Source of the DNA: Alteromonas genovensis
Lineage (GTDB): Bacteria; Pseudomonadota; Gammaproteobacteria; Enterobacterales; Alteromonadaceae
Assembly: GCF_010500895.1 (NCBI RefSeq)
Contig: NZ_JAAAWO010000003.1
Coordinates: 248,001 to 312,000, forward strand
DNA: 64,000 nucleotides
Direction: 5' to 3'
Shown here: one piece after another, positions 1 to 6,934 of the stretch
Position numbering within the stretch: position 1 is the first letter of the stretch
How the letters are laid out: the number at the start of each line of letters is the position of its first letter
The notes under the pieces: model-generated
Database searches by the model: none
Told to the model about the DNA's origin: nothing
Seen by the model: the letters and a program-made list of their open reading frames with translations, nothing else
Made by a program: the position numbers and the translations under genes

Positions 1-1156
1 CTGCTCTTGCGCCTTGGCGAAGACTTCCTACTTCCTTTTCAAGACCCAGAATTTTCGCAGGTACGCTTGTCAGACTTGCTAACCCAGTCTCATGAGGCAA
101 ACCGTTTGCAACGGCATTACCGGCATGTTGCGCCGCCAAACGAATATTATGCGTATCCATGCCTATCGCGATTTCTACACCAGCTTCATGAAGTCGAGCA
201 GCATTAGTTAAGGTAGCGCCCATTTGGTCAAACCCACCTGGTAAGTTGTATTCTGGGTCGATAATAACCGGAATATTAGCACCAGCAAGTTCCTTCGCTA
301 CTCTCCATGCTTCAACACCGTGCACAAGTACTACGTTAATCGACGAGTGTCTGTCTTTAAAGGCAATAACCTGTCGAATATCGGCAGCCCTATCAGCTCG
401 CATAAACAACGGCATGTCTCCAGCAACCACTCTTTTCAGCGCTGCCACGTCTAAGCGCGAATTTATGCCATACCATGATTTTTCAGGCGAGAGGTTATCA
501 CTTGCTTGCTTCGCTTCTTCAAAAACTTTATCGAGCATTACCCATAGTGACGCTCTAGAGCCCCCTGACAATTCCGCGCCATCGCTGCCCGCGTCCACTG
601 TCATAAACGCGCCAGATTTTAAAACGGGTGTCTGTCCACTTTTAAATTCGCTAGCATTTGCGCTATTACCGTCTATGCGATGCCCCTCAAGATTGATCAC
701 CGCGCCTTGACCGCCAAACAGATAGTCGCTTCTATTCAGGGTGGTGGCAGCCGAGGTAATCCCCTCTAAACGGGTGATCGCGATAAGCGAACTGTCTGGG
801 TTTATTGCGTATTGAACATCAAGTGCAGCGCCGGTTTTTGATATAGGTGTAATCTCAATGCTGGCATCCACCACACCAGACGATGAAGACACTTCAACCA
901 AGCCTAGCGATGTTAAAGCACCAATGAAACCAGGAGTAATCACTTTACCGCTTGCATCTATGACTCGGTAGCCATCAGGCACGTCACCGTTAGCTAACAC
1001 CGAATCTATAAGGCCATCTGACAACAACACAGTGCCATTTTCTATCACACCTTGAGATGTCATGGTGTGTACCTCACCGCCTACAATGGCAATGTTTTCA
1101 GCATGAGCATAAGATGTCATTGTTAGCGCGGCTAATAATACTATTAACTTTTTCAT
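1..1156 (-). CDS. Periplasmic amidohydrolase-like protein with degenerate HxH motif (partial, C-terminus beyond window)
   Basis: The reading frame is open from an ATG at 1156 to the first base of the window, so about 385 codons are seen and the C-terminus is missing. The N-terminus is a classic Sec signal peptide (MKKLIVLLAALTMTSYAHA, cleavage after AHA). The body resembles the imidazolonepropionase-like branch of the amidohydrolase superfamily: an N-terminal beta-sandwich start, then VITPGFIGALTSLG, a stretch with GMDTHN, and SVPAKILGLEKEVGSLRQG near the window edge. In metal-dependent members the segment after PG(F/L)I normally carries HxH, but here it reads GALTSLG, so the first metal ligands are absent. 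Its ATG overlaps the stop of the upstream amidohydrolase by four bases (ATGA), so the two are almost certainly translationally coupled. It may be a non-catalytic or altered partner of that enzyme. The substrate cannot be predicted. Confidence 0.85.
   Translation of the reverse strand, partial: MKKLIVLLAALTMTSYAHAENIAIVGGEVHTMTSQGVIENGTVLLSDGLIDSVLANGDVPDGYRVIDASGKVITPGFIGALTSLGLVEVSSSSGVVDASIEITPISKTGAALDVQYAINPDSSLIAITRLEGITSAATTLNRSDYLFGGQGAVINLEGHRIDGNSANASEFKSGQTPVLKSGAFMTVDAGSDGAELSGGSRASLWVMLDKVFEEAKQASDNLSPEKSWYGINSRLDVAALKRVVAGDMPLFMRADRAADIRQVIAFKDRHSSINVVLVHGVEAWRVAKELAGANIPVIIDPEYNLPGGFDQMGATLTNAARLHEAGVEIAIGMDTHNIRLAAQHAGNAVANGLPHETGLASLTSVPAKILGLEKEVGSLRQGARA
345..360 (+). repeat. 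GTGTCTGTC-type short repeat inside a coding gene (weak copy)
   Basis: GAGTGTCTGTCTTTAA matches the first nine bases of the repeat core found at 3843-3912 but lacks the second C of the core. It lies within the partial amidohydrolase gene. It could be a chance match. Confidence 0.35.
626..644 (+). repeat. GTGTCTGTCC repeat copy inside the partial amidohydrolase gene
   Basis: GGGTGTCTGTCCACTTTTA matches the intergenic consensus GAGTGTCTGTCCRCTTTA at all but a few positions. In the reading frame of the minus-strand gene it encodes KSGQTP. Confidence 0.6.
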
Positions 1157-2580
1157 TTGGTATCTCCCTCACCCACTTGACCTAACTCGAAGTCACTTAC
1201 CGGCCATGACGTACTATCGCTCAGTGAATACGCAAGTCCACCGTCTATATAAACATGCTCAGCTTTGGCATAAGTCGAAAATGGGTTACCGTTCCATAAC
1301 ACCACATCAGCTTGTTTGCCCTTTTCTAACGAGCCCGTCTTATCAAATATTCCTAACGATTTGGCAGGGTTAGCTGAAAGCCAAGTCCACGCATCTTTCA
1401 TCGGAATATCAAGACCTGCTCGTTTGCCGTCAGACCATGCTTTGGCAGCTTCTTGGTTCAATCTCTGTATCCCCAAGTCACTATCAGAATGAACAATGGC
1501 ACAGGCACCTGCGGCGTGCACTGCGGGAATGTTTTCCCTAATGCCGTCATAAGCTTCCATTTTAAAGCCCCACCAGTCCGCCCACATCGCTGAACACACG
1601 TTATTTTCTTTCAGCTTGTCAGCAATTTTATAAGACTCAACAGCGTGATGAAAGGTACCAATCTGATAATCAAACTCTTGCATTACGTCCATCATTACCG
1701 TCATCTCATCAGCCCGATAACAATGCATGTGCACACGAATATCGCCATTGAGTACGCCCGCTAACGTTTCAAGCTTTAAATCTCGTTTGGGCGCTTTAGC
1801 GTCTTTGCCCGCCTCATAATCAGTCTCATACTTGTCCCATTTTCGCATGTAGTCTTGTGCATCAGACCAAGCCTGTCGATAACCTGCAACGTTCCCCATG
1901 CGAGTCATGGGGCCGCCTTTTTGGCCATAAACCCGCTTGGGATTTTCACCACACGCCATCTTCATTCCATAGGGAGCATCGGGAAATTTCATATCTTGCA
2001 TTGTTCTATTGGGAACGTTTTTTAATACTACTGAGCGGCCGCCAAAAAGGTTGGCTGAGCCAGGTAGAATTTGTATCGACGTAACACCGCCAGCCAGTGC
2101 GCGCCCAAAACCTGGGTCTTGAGGCCATACCGAATGCTCTGCCCATACTTGTGCGGTCACTGGGTTTGTCATTTCATTGCCGTCGGAGTGCGAGCGTGTA
2201 GATGGCGAAGGGTATACGCCCAAATGACTGTGGTTGTCGATAATGCCAGGAGTAACCCACTTATCAGTACCGTCAATGACAGCTGTTTCATCAGGCACTT
2301 CGAGTGTCTGTCCGCTTTCAGCTAGTGCTTGAATTTTACCGTCTGCAAAATAGATGCTGCCATTTTCTATGCGATTACCCACACCATCTAATATGGTGAC
2401 ATTGGTGATAAGCGTTGGCTGGCCTTCTATAGGCGTATAAGTGCTTGGATAAGGGTTTGGATCTATGGTGACCTTTGGCGCCTTAGCGTTATCGTTGTCG
2501 GCTTGTTTACTGCATCCTGCTGTTAGCAAAGACATAGTACAAGCCAACAGAAGCGTCAGCTTCGTTGGTGTTAGTTTCAT
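1153..2580 (-). CDS. Amidohydrolase family lipoprotein
   Basis: This 475-residue protein starts with a lipoprotein signal peptide whose lipobox is LTAGC (Cys23), so it is probably anchored to an envelope membrane and faces the periplasm. The amidohydrolase fold is supported by PGIIDNHSHLG (His117 and His119 are the HxH metal pair), later His-containing segments (VHMHCYRADE, GTFHHAVES) and a HSDSD segment that can supply the metal-binding Asp. The C-terminal SANPAKSLGIFDKTGSLEKGKQADVV pattern is typical of imidazolonepropionase-like and dipeptidase-like enzymes. The substrate is unknown, possibly a cyclic amide or dipeptide. It is the first gene of a two-gene operon and overlaps the next gene by four bases. 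Residues 89-94 (SGQTLE) are encoded by a copy of the GTGTCTGTCC repeat that is otherwise intergenic in this window. Confidence 0.88.
   Translation of the reverse strand: MKLTPTKLTLLLACTMSLLTAGCSKQADNDNAKAPKVTIDPNPYPSTYTPIEGQPTLITNVTILDGVGNRIENGSIYFADGKIQALAESGQTLEVPDETAVIDGTDKWVTPGIIDNHSHLGVYPSPSTRSHSDGNEMTNPVTAQVWAEHSVWPQDPGFGRALAGGVTSIQILPGSANLFGGRSVVLKNVPNRTMQDMKFPDAPYGMKMACGENPKRVYGQKGGPMTRMGNVAGYRQAWSDAQDYMRKWDKYETDYEAGKDAKAPKRDLKLETLAGVLNGDIRVHMHCYRADEMTVMMDVMQEFDYQIGTFHHAVESYKIADKLKENNVCSAMWADWWGFKMEAYDGIRENIPAVHAAGACAIVHSDSDLGIQRLNQEAAKAWSDGKRAGLDIPMKDAWTWLSANPAKSLGIFDKTGSLEKGKQADVVLWNGNPFSTYAKAEHVYIDGGLAYSLSDSTSWPVSDFELGQVGEGDTK
2302..2318 (+). repeat. GTGTCTGTCC repeat copy inside the lipoprotein amidohydrolase gene
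   Basis: GAGTGTCTGTCCGCTTT is identical to the first 17 bases of the intergenic unit at 3843. In the minus-strand gene it encodes part of ESGQTLE (residues 89-94 region). It is in the same orientation as the copies at 626 and 3843-3912. Confidence 0.7.
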
Positions 2581-2716
2581 GTGTACCCCAGAGCAATTGT
2601 TGTGATTTTATTGATTATGGTTTTATAGATAAGGACACAACGTTTGCGTTATGTCGTTCTCTGAGAGTAGACAATTGAGTCACTAAAACCAAGTAGCTCT
2701 GGGATAAACCCTCTGT

Positions 2717-3655
2717 TTACTGGGAAGACTGACGAGCTAATACGTCAACAATATCTTGTGAGTTGGTAAGACGTCTTATGTCGTTGAAAAGAATGTCTGC
2801 TTCAGGGTACTGTCTTTTTAAATAGCCACACCACTGTTTAATTCTATTTGGGTAATACCGTCCCTTATCGCCAAAGATTTCATAACCCGAATATTGGATA
2901 AGTAGTGCTGCCAATTCCGGCCACGGCATAGGGCTATCGCCAAATTTTATCGCCCGTGCAAGGTTAGGCATAGCGAGAGCGCCCCGTCCAACCATTAGGT
3001 TGATACAATCAGATTGTTCTTGGCATTTTTGGGCGTCATCAGCATTCCATATTTCGCCATTTGCGACTAACGGAATATCGGTGTGCTGCTTAATTTTCGC
3101 TATCCAATCCCAGTATGCTGGCGGTTTATAGCCCTCTGTTTTAGTACGGGCATGCACCACCAGTTCTGAAGCGCCTGCTTCTGTTATAGCAATGGCGTTA
3201 TCAACGGCTAGTGATTTGTCTTCAAACCCTAAACGAATTTTTGCCGACACCGGAATATGTTGCGGTACGGCGTCTCGCACTGCCTTTACAATGTCATATA
3301 GCGCCTGAGTTTCTTTTAATAGAACTGCTCCGCCCTTGCTTTTGTTGACGGTTTTAGCAGGGCATCCAAAGTTTAGATCGACTCCGGGAGAGCCAAGTTC
3401 AACAGCAGTTTCAGCGTTTTCTGCTAACCATTGTGCGTGCTGCCCTAATAGCTGAACACGCACAGGCACACCTGAGGCAGTCTTGCCATCTGTATGAAGC
3501 TCTGGACAAATTTTATAAAAGGTCTTTTTAGGTAGCTTTTGATCGACAACGCGAACAAATTCCGTCACACATTGATCAAATCCGCCAACGCGGCTCAACA
3601 TGTCTCTCATTAGATGGTCGACTACCCCTTCCATCGGGGCCAGCATTATTTTCAT
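2717..3655 (-). CDS. dusC: tRNA-dihydrouridine(16) synthase DusC
   Basis: This 312-residue flavoprotein reduces uridine to dihydrouridine in the tRNA D-loop, using FMN and NADPH in the cytoplasm. The N-terminus MLAPMEGVVDHLMRDML and the catalytic segment DLNFGCPAKTVNKSKGGAVLL (Cys98) are DUS hallmarks, followed by the FMN-binding TIM-barrel strands (VSAKIRLGF, VVHARTKTEGY, LVANGEI, MVGRGALAMPN). The MEGVVD start and the length fit the DusC subgroup, which modifies position 16, better than DusA or DusB. It is transcribed alone on the minus strand, and its start follows directly from the ATG before KIMLAPMEG. No terminator is obvious downstream. Confidence 0.93.
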   Translation of the reverse strand: MKIMLAPMEGVVDHLMRDMLSRVGGFDQCVTEFVRVVDQKLPKKTFYKICPELHTDGKTASGVPVRVQLLGQHAQWLAENAETAVELGSPGVDLNFGCPAKTVNKSKGGAVLLKETQALYDIVKAVRDAVPQHIPVSAKIRLGFEDKSLAVDNAIAITEAGASELVVHARTKTEGYKPPAYWDWIAKIKQHTDIPLVANGEIWNADDAQKCQEQSDCINLMVGRGALAMPNLARAIKFGDSPMPWPELAALLIQYSGYEIFGDKGRYYPNRIKQWCGYLKRQYPEADILFNDIRRLTNSQDIVDVLARQSSQ

Positions 3656-3842
3656 TCGAAATTGAGCTCAAGATAAGTAAGAAAAATCGGCGCGAGTTTA
3701 TCAAAAAGGTAGGCTGGTCGCTATGCGGCTAAAGTTAATAATATTTTCCCCGGCAGAGGTAGACCTGAGAGGTGCCCAAGAAGTGGCTTAAATATACCGA
3801 TTTGAAGCGTTTGAGCAAAAAGATGAGCGTTTTAAATAGAAC

Positions 3843-3914
3843 GAGTGTCTGTCCGCTTTAAGCTCCGAGTGTCTGTCCACTTTAGGATATGAGTGTGTGT
3901 CCACTTTAAGCTCA
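3843..3914 (+). repeat. Three tandem 24-bp units of the GTGTCTGTCC repeat
   Basis: Units begin at 3843, 3867 and 3891, exactly 24 bases apart. The consensus is GAGTGTCTGTCCRCTTTA followed by about six variable bases. The third unit has GTGTGTGTCC. The array lies between dusC and the small DUF1289 gene and touches the latter's stop region. No gene explains it. Confidence 0.85.
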
Positions 3915-3920
3915 CTTAAG

Positions 3921-4088
3921 CTAATCAGTATCTTCGAAGGTGTTGAGTCGCTGGAATACCGCATTTTTTTGCTCAAGGGTGTATGACGCCCAATTTACAA
4001 TCTCATCTATAGTTCTATTGCAGCCAATACAGATATCATCATCAGTGAGTTTACACTGCGCTTTACAAGGAGATATGGGGTTATTCAT
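3921..4088 (-). CDS. DUF1289 family small Fe-S-type protein
   Basis: This 55-codon gene starts with ATG at 4088. The translation begins MNNPISPCKAQCKL and continues DDDICIGCNRTIDEIVNW, which is the DUF1289 signature: SPCxxxC, then CxGC, RTxxEIxxW. The four cysteines (residues 8, 12, 20 and 23) probably bind a metal or an Fe-S cluster. Members are short cytoplasmic proteins of unknown role that often sit near metabolic genes. It lies 22 bases downstream of another small gene on the same strand, so the two may be cotranscribed. A purine-rich AAAGTAGTAGA precedes the start and would be a weak ribosome site. Confidence 0.85.
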   Translation of the reverse strand: MNNPISPCKAQCKLTDDDICIGCNRTIDEIVNWASYTLEQKNAVFQRLNTFEDTD

Positions 4089-4110
4089 TCTACTACTTTA
4101 TTCAATATGG

Positions 4111-4299
4111 TTACTGTAACTTTTTTGTGGCCGCTATATTCGCTAGCGTGTTCTCTGATAGCTCTTTATTCGACCATAGACAAACATAACAACCGTAGTG
4201 CGCCTCAAGGTATGCAGAAAACTCTGAGTCTGTTTGACAATTATGTCTTACTAAAGACTGTTTATTACCGTCATAAATGACTGCTGAAAAAGTAAACAC
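4111..4299 (-). CDS. Small hypothetical protein with GTG start
   Basis: This 62-residue protein has no family I recognise. The evidence that it is real is a strong AGAGGAGG ribosome-binding site about seven bases upstream of a GTG start at 4299, and a position 22 bases upstream of the DUF1289 gene. The sequence (VFTFSAVIYDGNKQSLV, then CYVCLWSNKELSENTL) has no signal peptide or membrane segment. It contains three cysteines, two of them in a CYVC pair that might bind metal. It is likely a small cytoplasmic protein. Confidence 0.6.
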   Translation of the reverse strand: MFTFSAVIYDGNKQSLVRHNCQTDSEFSAYLEAHYGCYVCLWSNKELSENTLANIAATKKLQ

Positions 4300-4394
4300 A
4301 ATGAGCCTCCTCTGAGAGAAGGCTAAATATACATCTAGACGTCTAAACGTTCAAGCGTCCAAATATAAATATGCGCGTTACCGTATCGTTAAAG

Positions 4395-5321
4395 CTATAT
4401 TATAAAATCAAGTGCAGCACATACCGCCGCCACTTGCGCATCGTTACAATTTTCTGGCGTAGCGTTATCACTGTCTGGATACACTTCGGTTGTGGTAACA
4501 AAGTTTGCATCTGTCATTCCACCGCAAAGAAAAAGAGATTTCTTGTCGTAACAAATAACCCCTTCACTCACGACGTCAGCACCTATAATTTTTCCACTTT
4601 CATCAGGTGGCGCTATGTGAGTAACGCCTTTAACAGCCTCGATGACGGCTTGTTGGAAAGCAAGCTGCGGGTTTGGTGTATTCGCTACCGTATAGAACCC
4701 ATCTGGTATGTTCCAGTTGTCGTGATCAGTCCCATCGCGAGCTGCTAACGCGGGCCTAAATTCACTATTATCTGTATCAGTAGTCTCATGCAAGTCGATA
4801 TGCAAAGAGAGATCTGTCTTTAACGACGTTACAAACTGCATCAACTGCTGAGATTCAGGTGCTGGTGAATCAGGATAAAAAGAACGATTCGGATCGATAG
4901 CTAGCGGGTTCCATCTGTTGATTGTTTCGTAGGCCCATGGACTAACACAGGGCACTACAAAAATGTTAACGCTTGCGGCATAATTTGATAGTTTAGTTTC
5001 AATAAACTTTAATGCGCCTTGCACACCGCTCGTTTCGTAGCCATGTACACCGCCTGTGACTAACGCAGATGGTTTGGAACTGTCAAATGATGTAGGCACT
5101 ACTGCATACAATGGGTAGCGCGCTTCATCATAGGGTAATGCGCCGTATTGCTGTAACCTGAAACCTTCGGGAATAATGTTTTGTAACTTAGTAAACACTT
5201 CCTCTTTTACACTGCGCTTTACGCTTTGCTGCTCATACCACTGTGCTTTTTCTTTCTCGCCCCACGGTTTTCCCGCAGTGCCGATTGAATAATTTTGCAT
5301 GATAGCCTCTTTGCTCTTCAT
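4395..5321 (-). CDS. M14-type zinc carboxypeptidase / succinylglutamate desuccinylase-like protein
   Basis: This 308-residue protein has the zinc-site layout of the M14 / AstE-AspA superfamily: VHGYETSG gives His93 and Glu96, and HIDLHETTD gives the third ligand, probably His178. DPNRSF matches the substrate-binding NxNR-type motif of the family. VSEGVICYDKKSLF near residues 250-270 may contain the general-base Glu. No signal peptide is visible, so it is probably cytoplasmic. It likely removes an acyl or amino acid group from an amide-linked substrate, but the exact substrate is not predictable. An internal start at Met8 (MQNYSIGTAG) is an equally plausible N-terminus. Confidence 0.78.
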   Translation of the reverse strand: MKSKEAIMQNYSIGTAGKPWGEKEKAQWYEQQSVKRSVKEEVFTKLQNIIPEGFRLQQYGALPYDEARYPLYAVVPTSFDSSKPSALVTGGVHGYETSGVQGALKFIETKLSNYAASVNIFVVPCVSPWAYETINRWNPLAIDPNRSFYPDSPAPESQQLMQFVTSLKTDLSLHIDLHETTDTDNSEFRPALAARDGTDHDNWNIPDGFYTVANTPNPQLAFQQAVIEAVKGVTHIAPPDESGKIIGADVVSEGVICYDKKSLFLCGGMTDANFVTTTEVYPDSDNATPENCNDAQVAAVCAALDFII

Positions 5322-5465
5322 CTTATCAATAACGTTATGATATCACCTGTATTTGTTAAAGTATGTGGTATAGCCTTCCTAACCCGGCTCTGGCAGTAAC
5401 TCTGACTGTACACCGAATATATTTTTGTGCACCTAACGTCACCTTCCCCAAAGTCTCCCCGTTAA

Positions 5466-5613
5466 ATAAGGCACAATGAAAGCTTAAATGAAAGCGCGGA
5501 AAGCGTAAATGAAAGCGGACAGACACTTGTTTGGAATGAAAGCGGACAGACACTTTCTTTTCCCCTGAGATAGCGAGAGCGAACCGGAGTGGAACCGGAG
5601 TGGACAGACACTC
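5466..5613 (-). repeat. Second cluster of GTGTCTGTCC repeats, opposite orientation
   Basis: Read on the plus strand, GAAAGCGGACAGACACTT occurs at 5511-5528 and 5538-5555, and TGGACAGACACTC at 5601-5613. Upstream, an ATGAAAGC module recurs three more times without the core (5466-5510). The core is the reverse complement of the units at 3843-3912. Confidence 0.8.
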
Positions 5614-5805
5614 AAAATATTCAAACTCCTTCATCCAGAAGCAAGAGCATAATACCGTTGGTGTAAGGTTAATGTAGATTAGAAGAGTCAAATAAAAAGC
5701 TGAAATGGATGGAATTGAGGGGTAACGTTATTGAAAACAGTGAACGACGATAGAGAGGTTTTACACTTAAGGAATGCACGTTCACAAAATGTAAGCGCTA
5801 AAACA

Positions 5806-5834
5806 AAAAAACCAGCCGATTGGCTGGTTTTTTC
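5806..5834 (-). terminator. Rho-independent terminator of the tRNA-Ala/tRNA-Glu transcript
   Basis: AACCAGCC/GGCTGGTT form a GC-rich stem around a short ATT-type loop. The minus-strand product ends in a run of T. It lies immediately after the last tRNA-Glu in the direction of transcription. Confidence 0.85.
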
Positions 5835-5838
5835 GATA

Positions 5839-5914
5839 TGGCGTCCCCTAGGGGATTCGAACCCCTGTTACCGCCGTGAAAGGGCGGTGTCCTAGGCCTC
5901 TAGACGAAGGGGAC
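5839..5914 (-). tRNA. tRNA-Glu (TTC), copy 4 in transcription order
   Basis: This 76-nt cloverleaf has a GTCCCCT/AGGGGAC acceptor stem, anticodon TTC in CGCCCTTTCACGGCG, the GTTCGAATC T-arm and an encoded CCA. It is identical to the three other copies and is nearest to the terminator. Confidence 0.97.
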
Positions 5915-5927
5915 TGAAAATCTTCTT

Positions 5928-5946
5928 TCGAAAGCTACGCTTTCGA
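5928..5946 (-). repeat. Perfect stem-loop in tRNA-Glu spacer
   Basis: TCGAAAGC-TAC-GCTTTCGA forms an eight-pair stem with a three-base loop. The same palindrome recurs at 6158-6176 and 6388-6406, in each spacer of the tRNA-Glu array, just upstream of the next tRNA. It may act in processing of the polycistronic precursor, but this is inference. Confidence 0.6.
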
Positions 5947-6068
5947 GATTGTCAGTAAAGCGAAGTGAGCCAGCGAACTGAGCGACCTCTTCCTTACCAA
6001 ACTTTCAGTCAGAAGTTTAAAAAACTCCAGCCTATTTCACGGTATTGACCGACCGTGACGCGATTAAA

Positions 6069-6144
6069 TGGCGTCCCCTAGGGGATTCGAACCCCTGTTA
6101 CCGCCGTGAAAGGGCGGTGTCCTAGGCCTCTAGACGAAGGGGAC
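6069..6144 (-). tRNA. tRNA-Glu (TTC), copy 3 in transcription order
   Basis: Identical 76-nt cloverleaf with anticodon TTC and encoded CCA. It is the third gene transcribed in the 230-bp array. Confidence 0.97.
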
Positions 6145-6298
6145 TGAAAATCTTCTTTCGAAAGCTACGCTTTCGAGATTGCCAGTAAGGCGAAGTGAGC
6201 CAGCGAACTAAGCGACCTCTTCCTTACCAAACTTTCAGTCAGAAGTTTAAAAAACTCCAGCCTATTTCACGGTATTGACCGACCGTGACGCGATTATA

Positions 6299-6374
6299 TG
6301 GCGTCCCCTAGGGGATTCGAACCCCTGTTACCGCCGTGAAAGGGCGGTGTCCTAGGCCTCTAGACGAAGGGGAC
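6299..6374 (-). tRNA. tRNA-Glu (TTC), copy 2 in transcription order
   Basis: Identical 76-nt cloverleaf with anticodon TTC and encoded CCA. It is the second gene transcribed in the 230-bp array. Confidence 0.97.
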
Positions 6375-6528
6375 TGAAAATCTTCTTTCGAAAGCTACGC
6401 TTTCGAGATTGCCAGTAAGGCGAGGTGAGCCAGCGAACTGAGCGACCTTTTCCTTACCAAACTTTCAGTCAGAAGTTTAAAAAACTCCAGCCTATTTCAC
6501 GGTATTGACCGACCGTGACGCGATTATA

Positions 6529-6604
6529 TGGCGTCCCCTAGGGGATTCGAACCCCTGTTACCGCCGTGAAAGGGCGGTGTCCTAGGCCTCTAGACGAAGG
6601 GGAC
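6529..6604 (-). tRNA. tRNA-Glu (TTC), copy 1 in transcription order
   Basis: Identical 76-nt cloverleaf with anticodon TTC and encoded CCA. It is the promoter-proximal copy, following tRNA-Ala by about 170 bases. The sequence on its tRNA-Ala side is not part of the 230-bp unit. Confidence 0.97.
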
Positions 6605-6773
6605 AATAAATCTTTTCAAACGTAAACGTTTGAATCAGTTACACCGTAAATTCACTAAATAAACAACGATGTAATGAAATATTGTCGCAACTGATTACAC
6701 TCAATCCGAGCTCTCAGTTAGCCTATTAAGTTACAAGATATTCTCTCTATCATGCTAGGCACGATGTGTAACT

Positions 6774-6849
6774 TGGTGGAGCCAGGCGGGATCGAACCGC
6801 CGACCTCCTGCATGCCATGCAGGCGCTCTCCCAGCTGAGCTATGGCCCC
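6774..6849 (-). tRNA. tRNA-Ala (GGC)
   Basis: This 76-nt tRNA starts GGGGCCATAGCTCAG, has anticodon loop ATGGCAT (GGC, reading GCC codons), T-arm GGTTCGATCC and ends ACCA. It is close in sequence to enterobacterial tRNA-Ala(GGC). It lies first in the tRNA transcript ahead of the four tRNA-Glu genes. Confidence 0.96.
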
Positions 6850-6897
6850 GTCGTGTCGTAGTCAATTTAATATGACTGTTCCGTGACAGCGGGGCGC

Positions 6898-6926
6898 ATT
6901 CTAGGCATCCCCCCCTGCCATGTCAA
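6898..6926 (-). promoter_or_regulatory. Sigma-70 promoter for the tRNA-Ala/tRNA-Glu operon
   Basis: On the minus strand a perfect -35 TTGACA (6926-6921) is separated by 17 bases from TAGAAT (6903-6898). It is followed by a GC-rich discriminator GCGCCCCG, typical of stable-RNA promoters under growth-rate and ppGpp control. It sits just after the stop codon of gltX and fires away from it into tRNA-Ala. Confidence 0.85.
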
Positions 6927-6934
6927 CGGTTTTT

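Larger units (their letters stand above)
5322..5838. other. Intergenic region with repeats and a terminator
   Basis: This 517-base stretch has no credible gene. It contains three opposite-oriented copies of the GTGTCTGTCC repeat (5511-5613), and near its right end the terminator of the tRNA-Glu transcript. The rest is AT-rich and unremarkable. Confidence 0.6.
5839..6604 (-). repeat. Tandem array of 230-bp units, each a tRNA-Glu plus about 154-bp spacer
   Basis: tRNA-Glu genes begin at 5839, 6069, 6299 and 6529, exactly 230 bases apart. The three spacers differ at only a few positions, for example ATTGTCAGTAAAG versus ATTGCCAGTAAGG. This points to recent unequal duplication or strong gene conversion. 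Confidence 0.95.

Noticed and set aside
246..710. A 154-codon plus-strand open frame
   Set aside because: It lies entirely within the minus-strand amidohydrolase gene, whose translation is clearly the real one.
3843..3914. CRISPR-like array
   Set aside because: Units are contiguous tandem repeats without unique spacers of fixed length, and no cas genes are present.
3788..3976. A 62-codon minus-strand open frame through the 24-bp repeats
   Set aside because: Its length is created by the repeat period being a multiple of three. It overlaps the DUF1289 gene and has no ribosome site.
5356..5691. A 111-codon minus-strand open frame over the second repeat cluster
   Set aside because: Low-complexity, repeat-driven translation (VSVRFH repeats) with no ribosome site or family signal.
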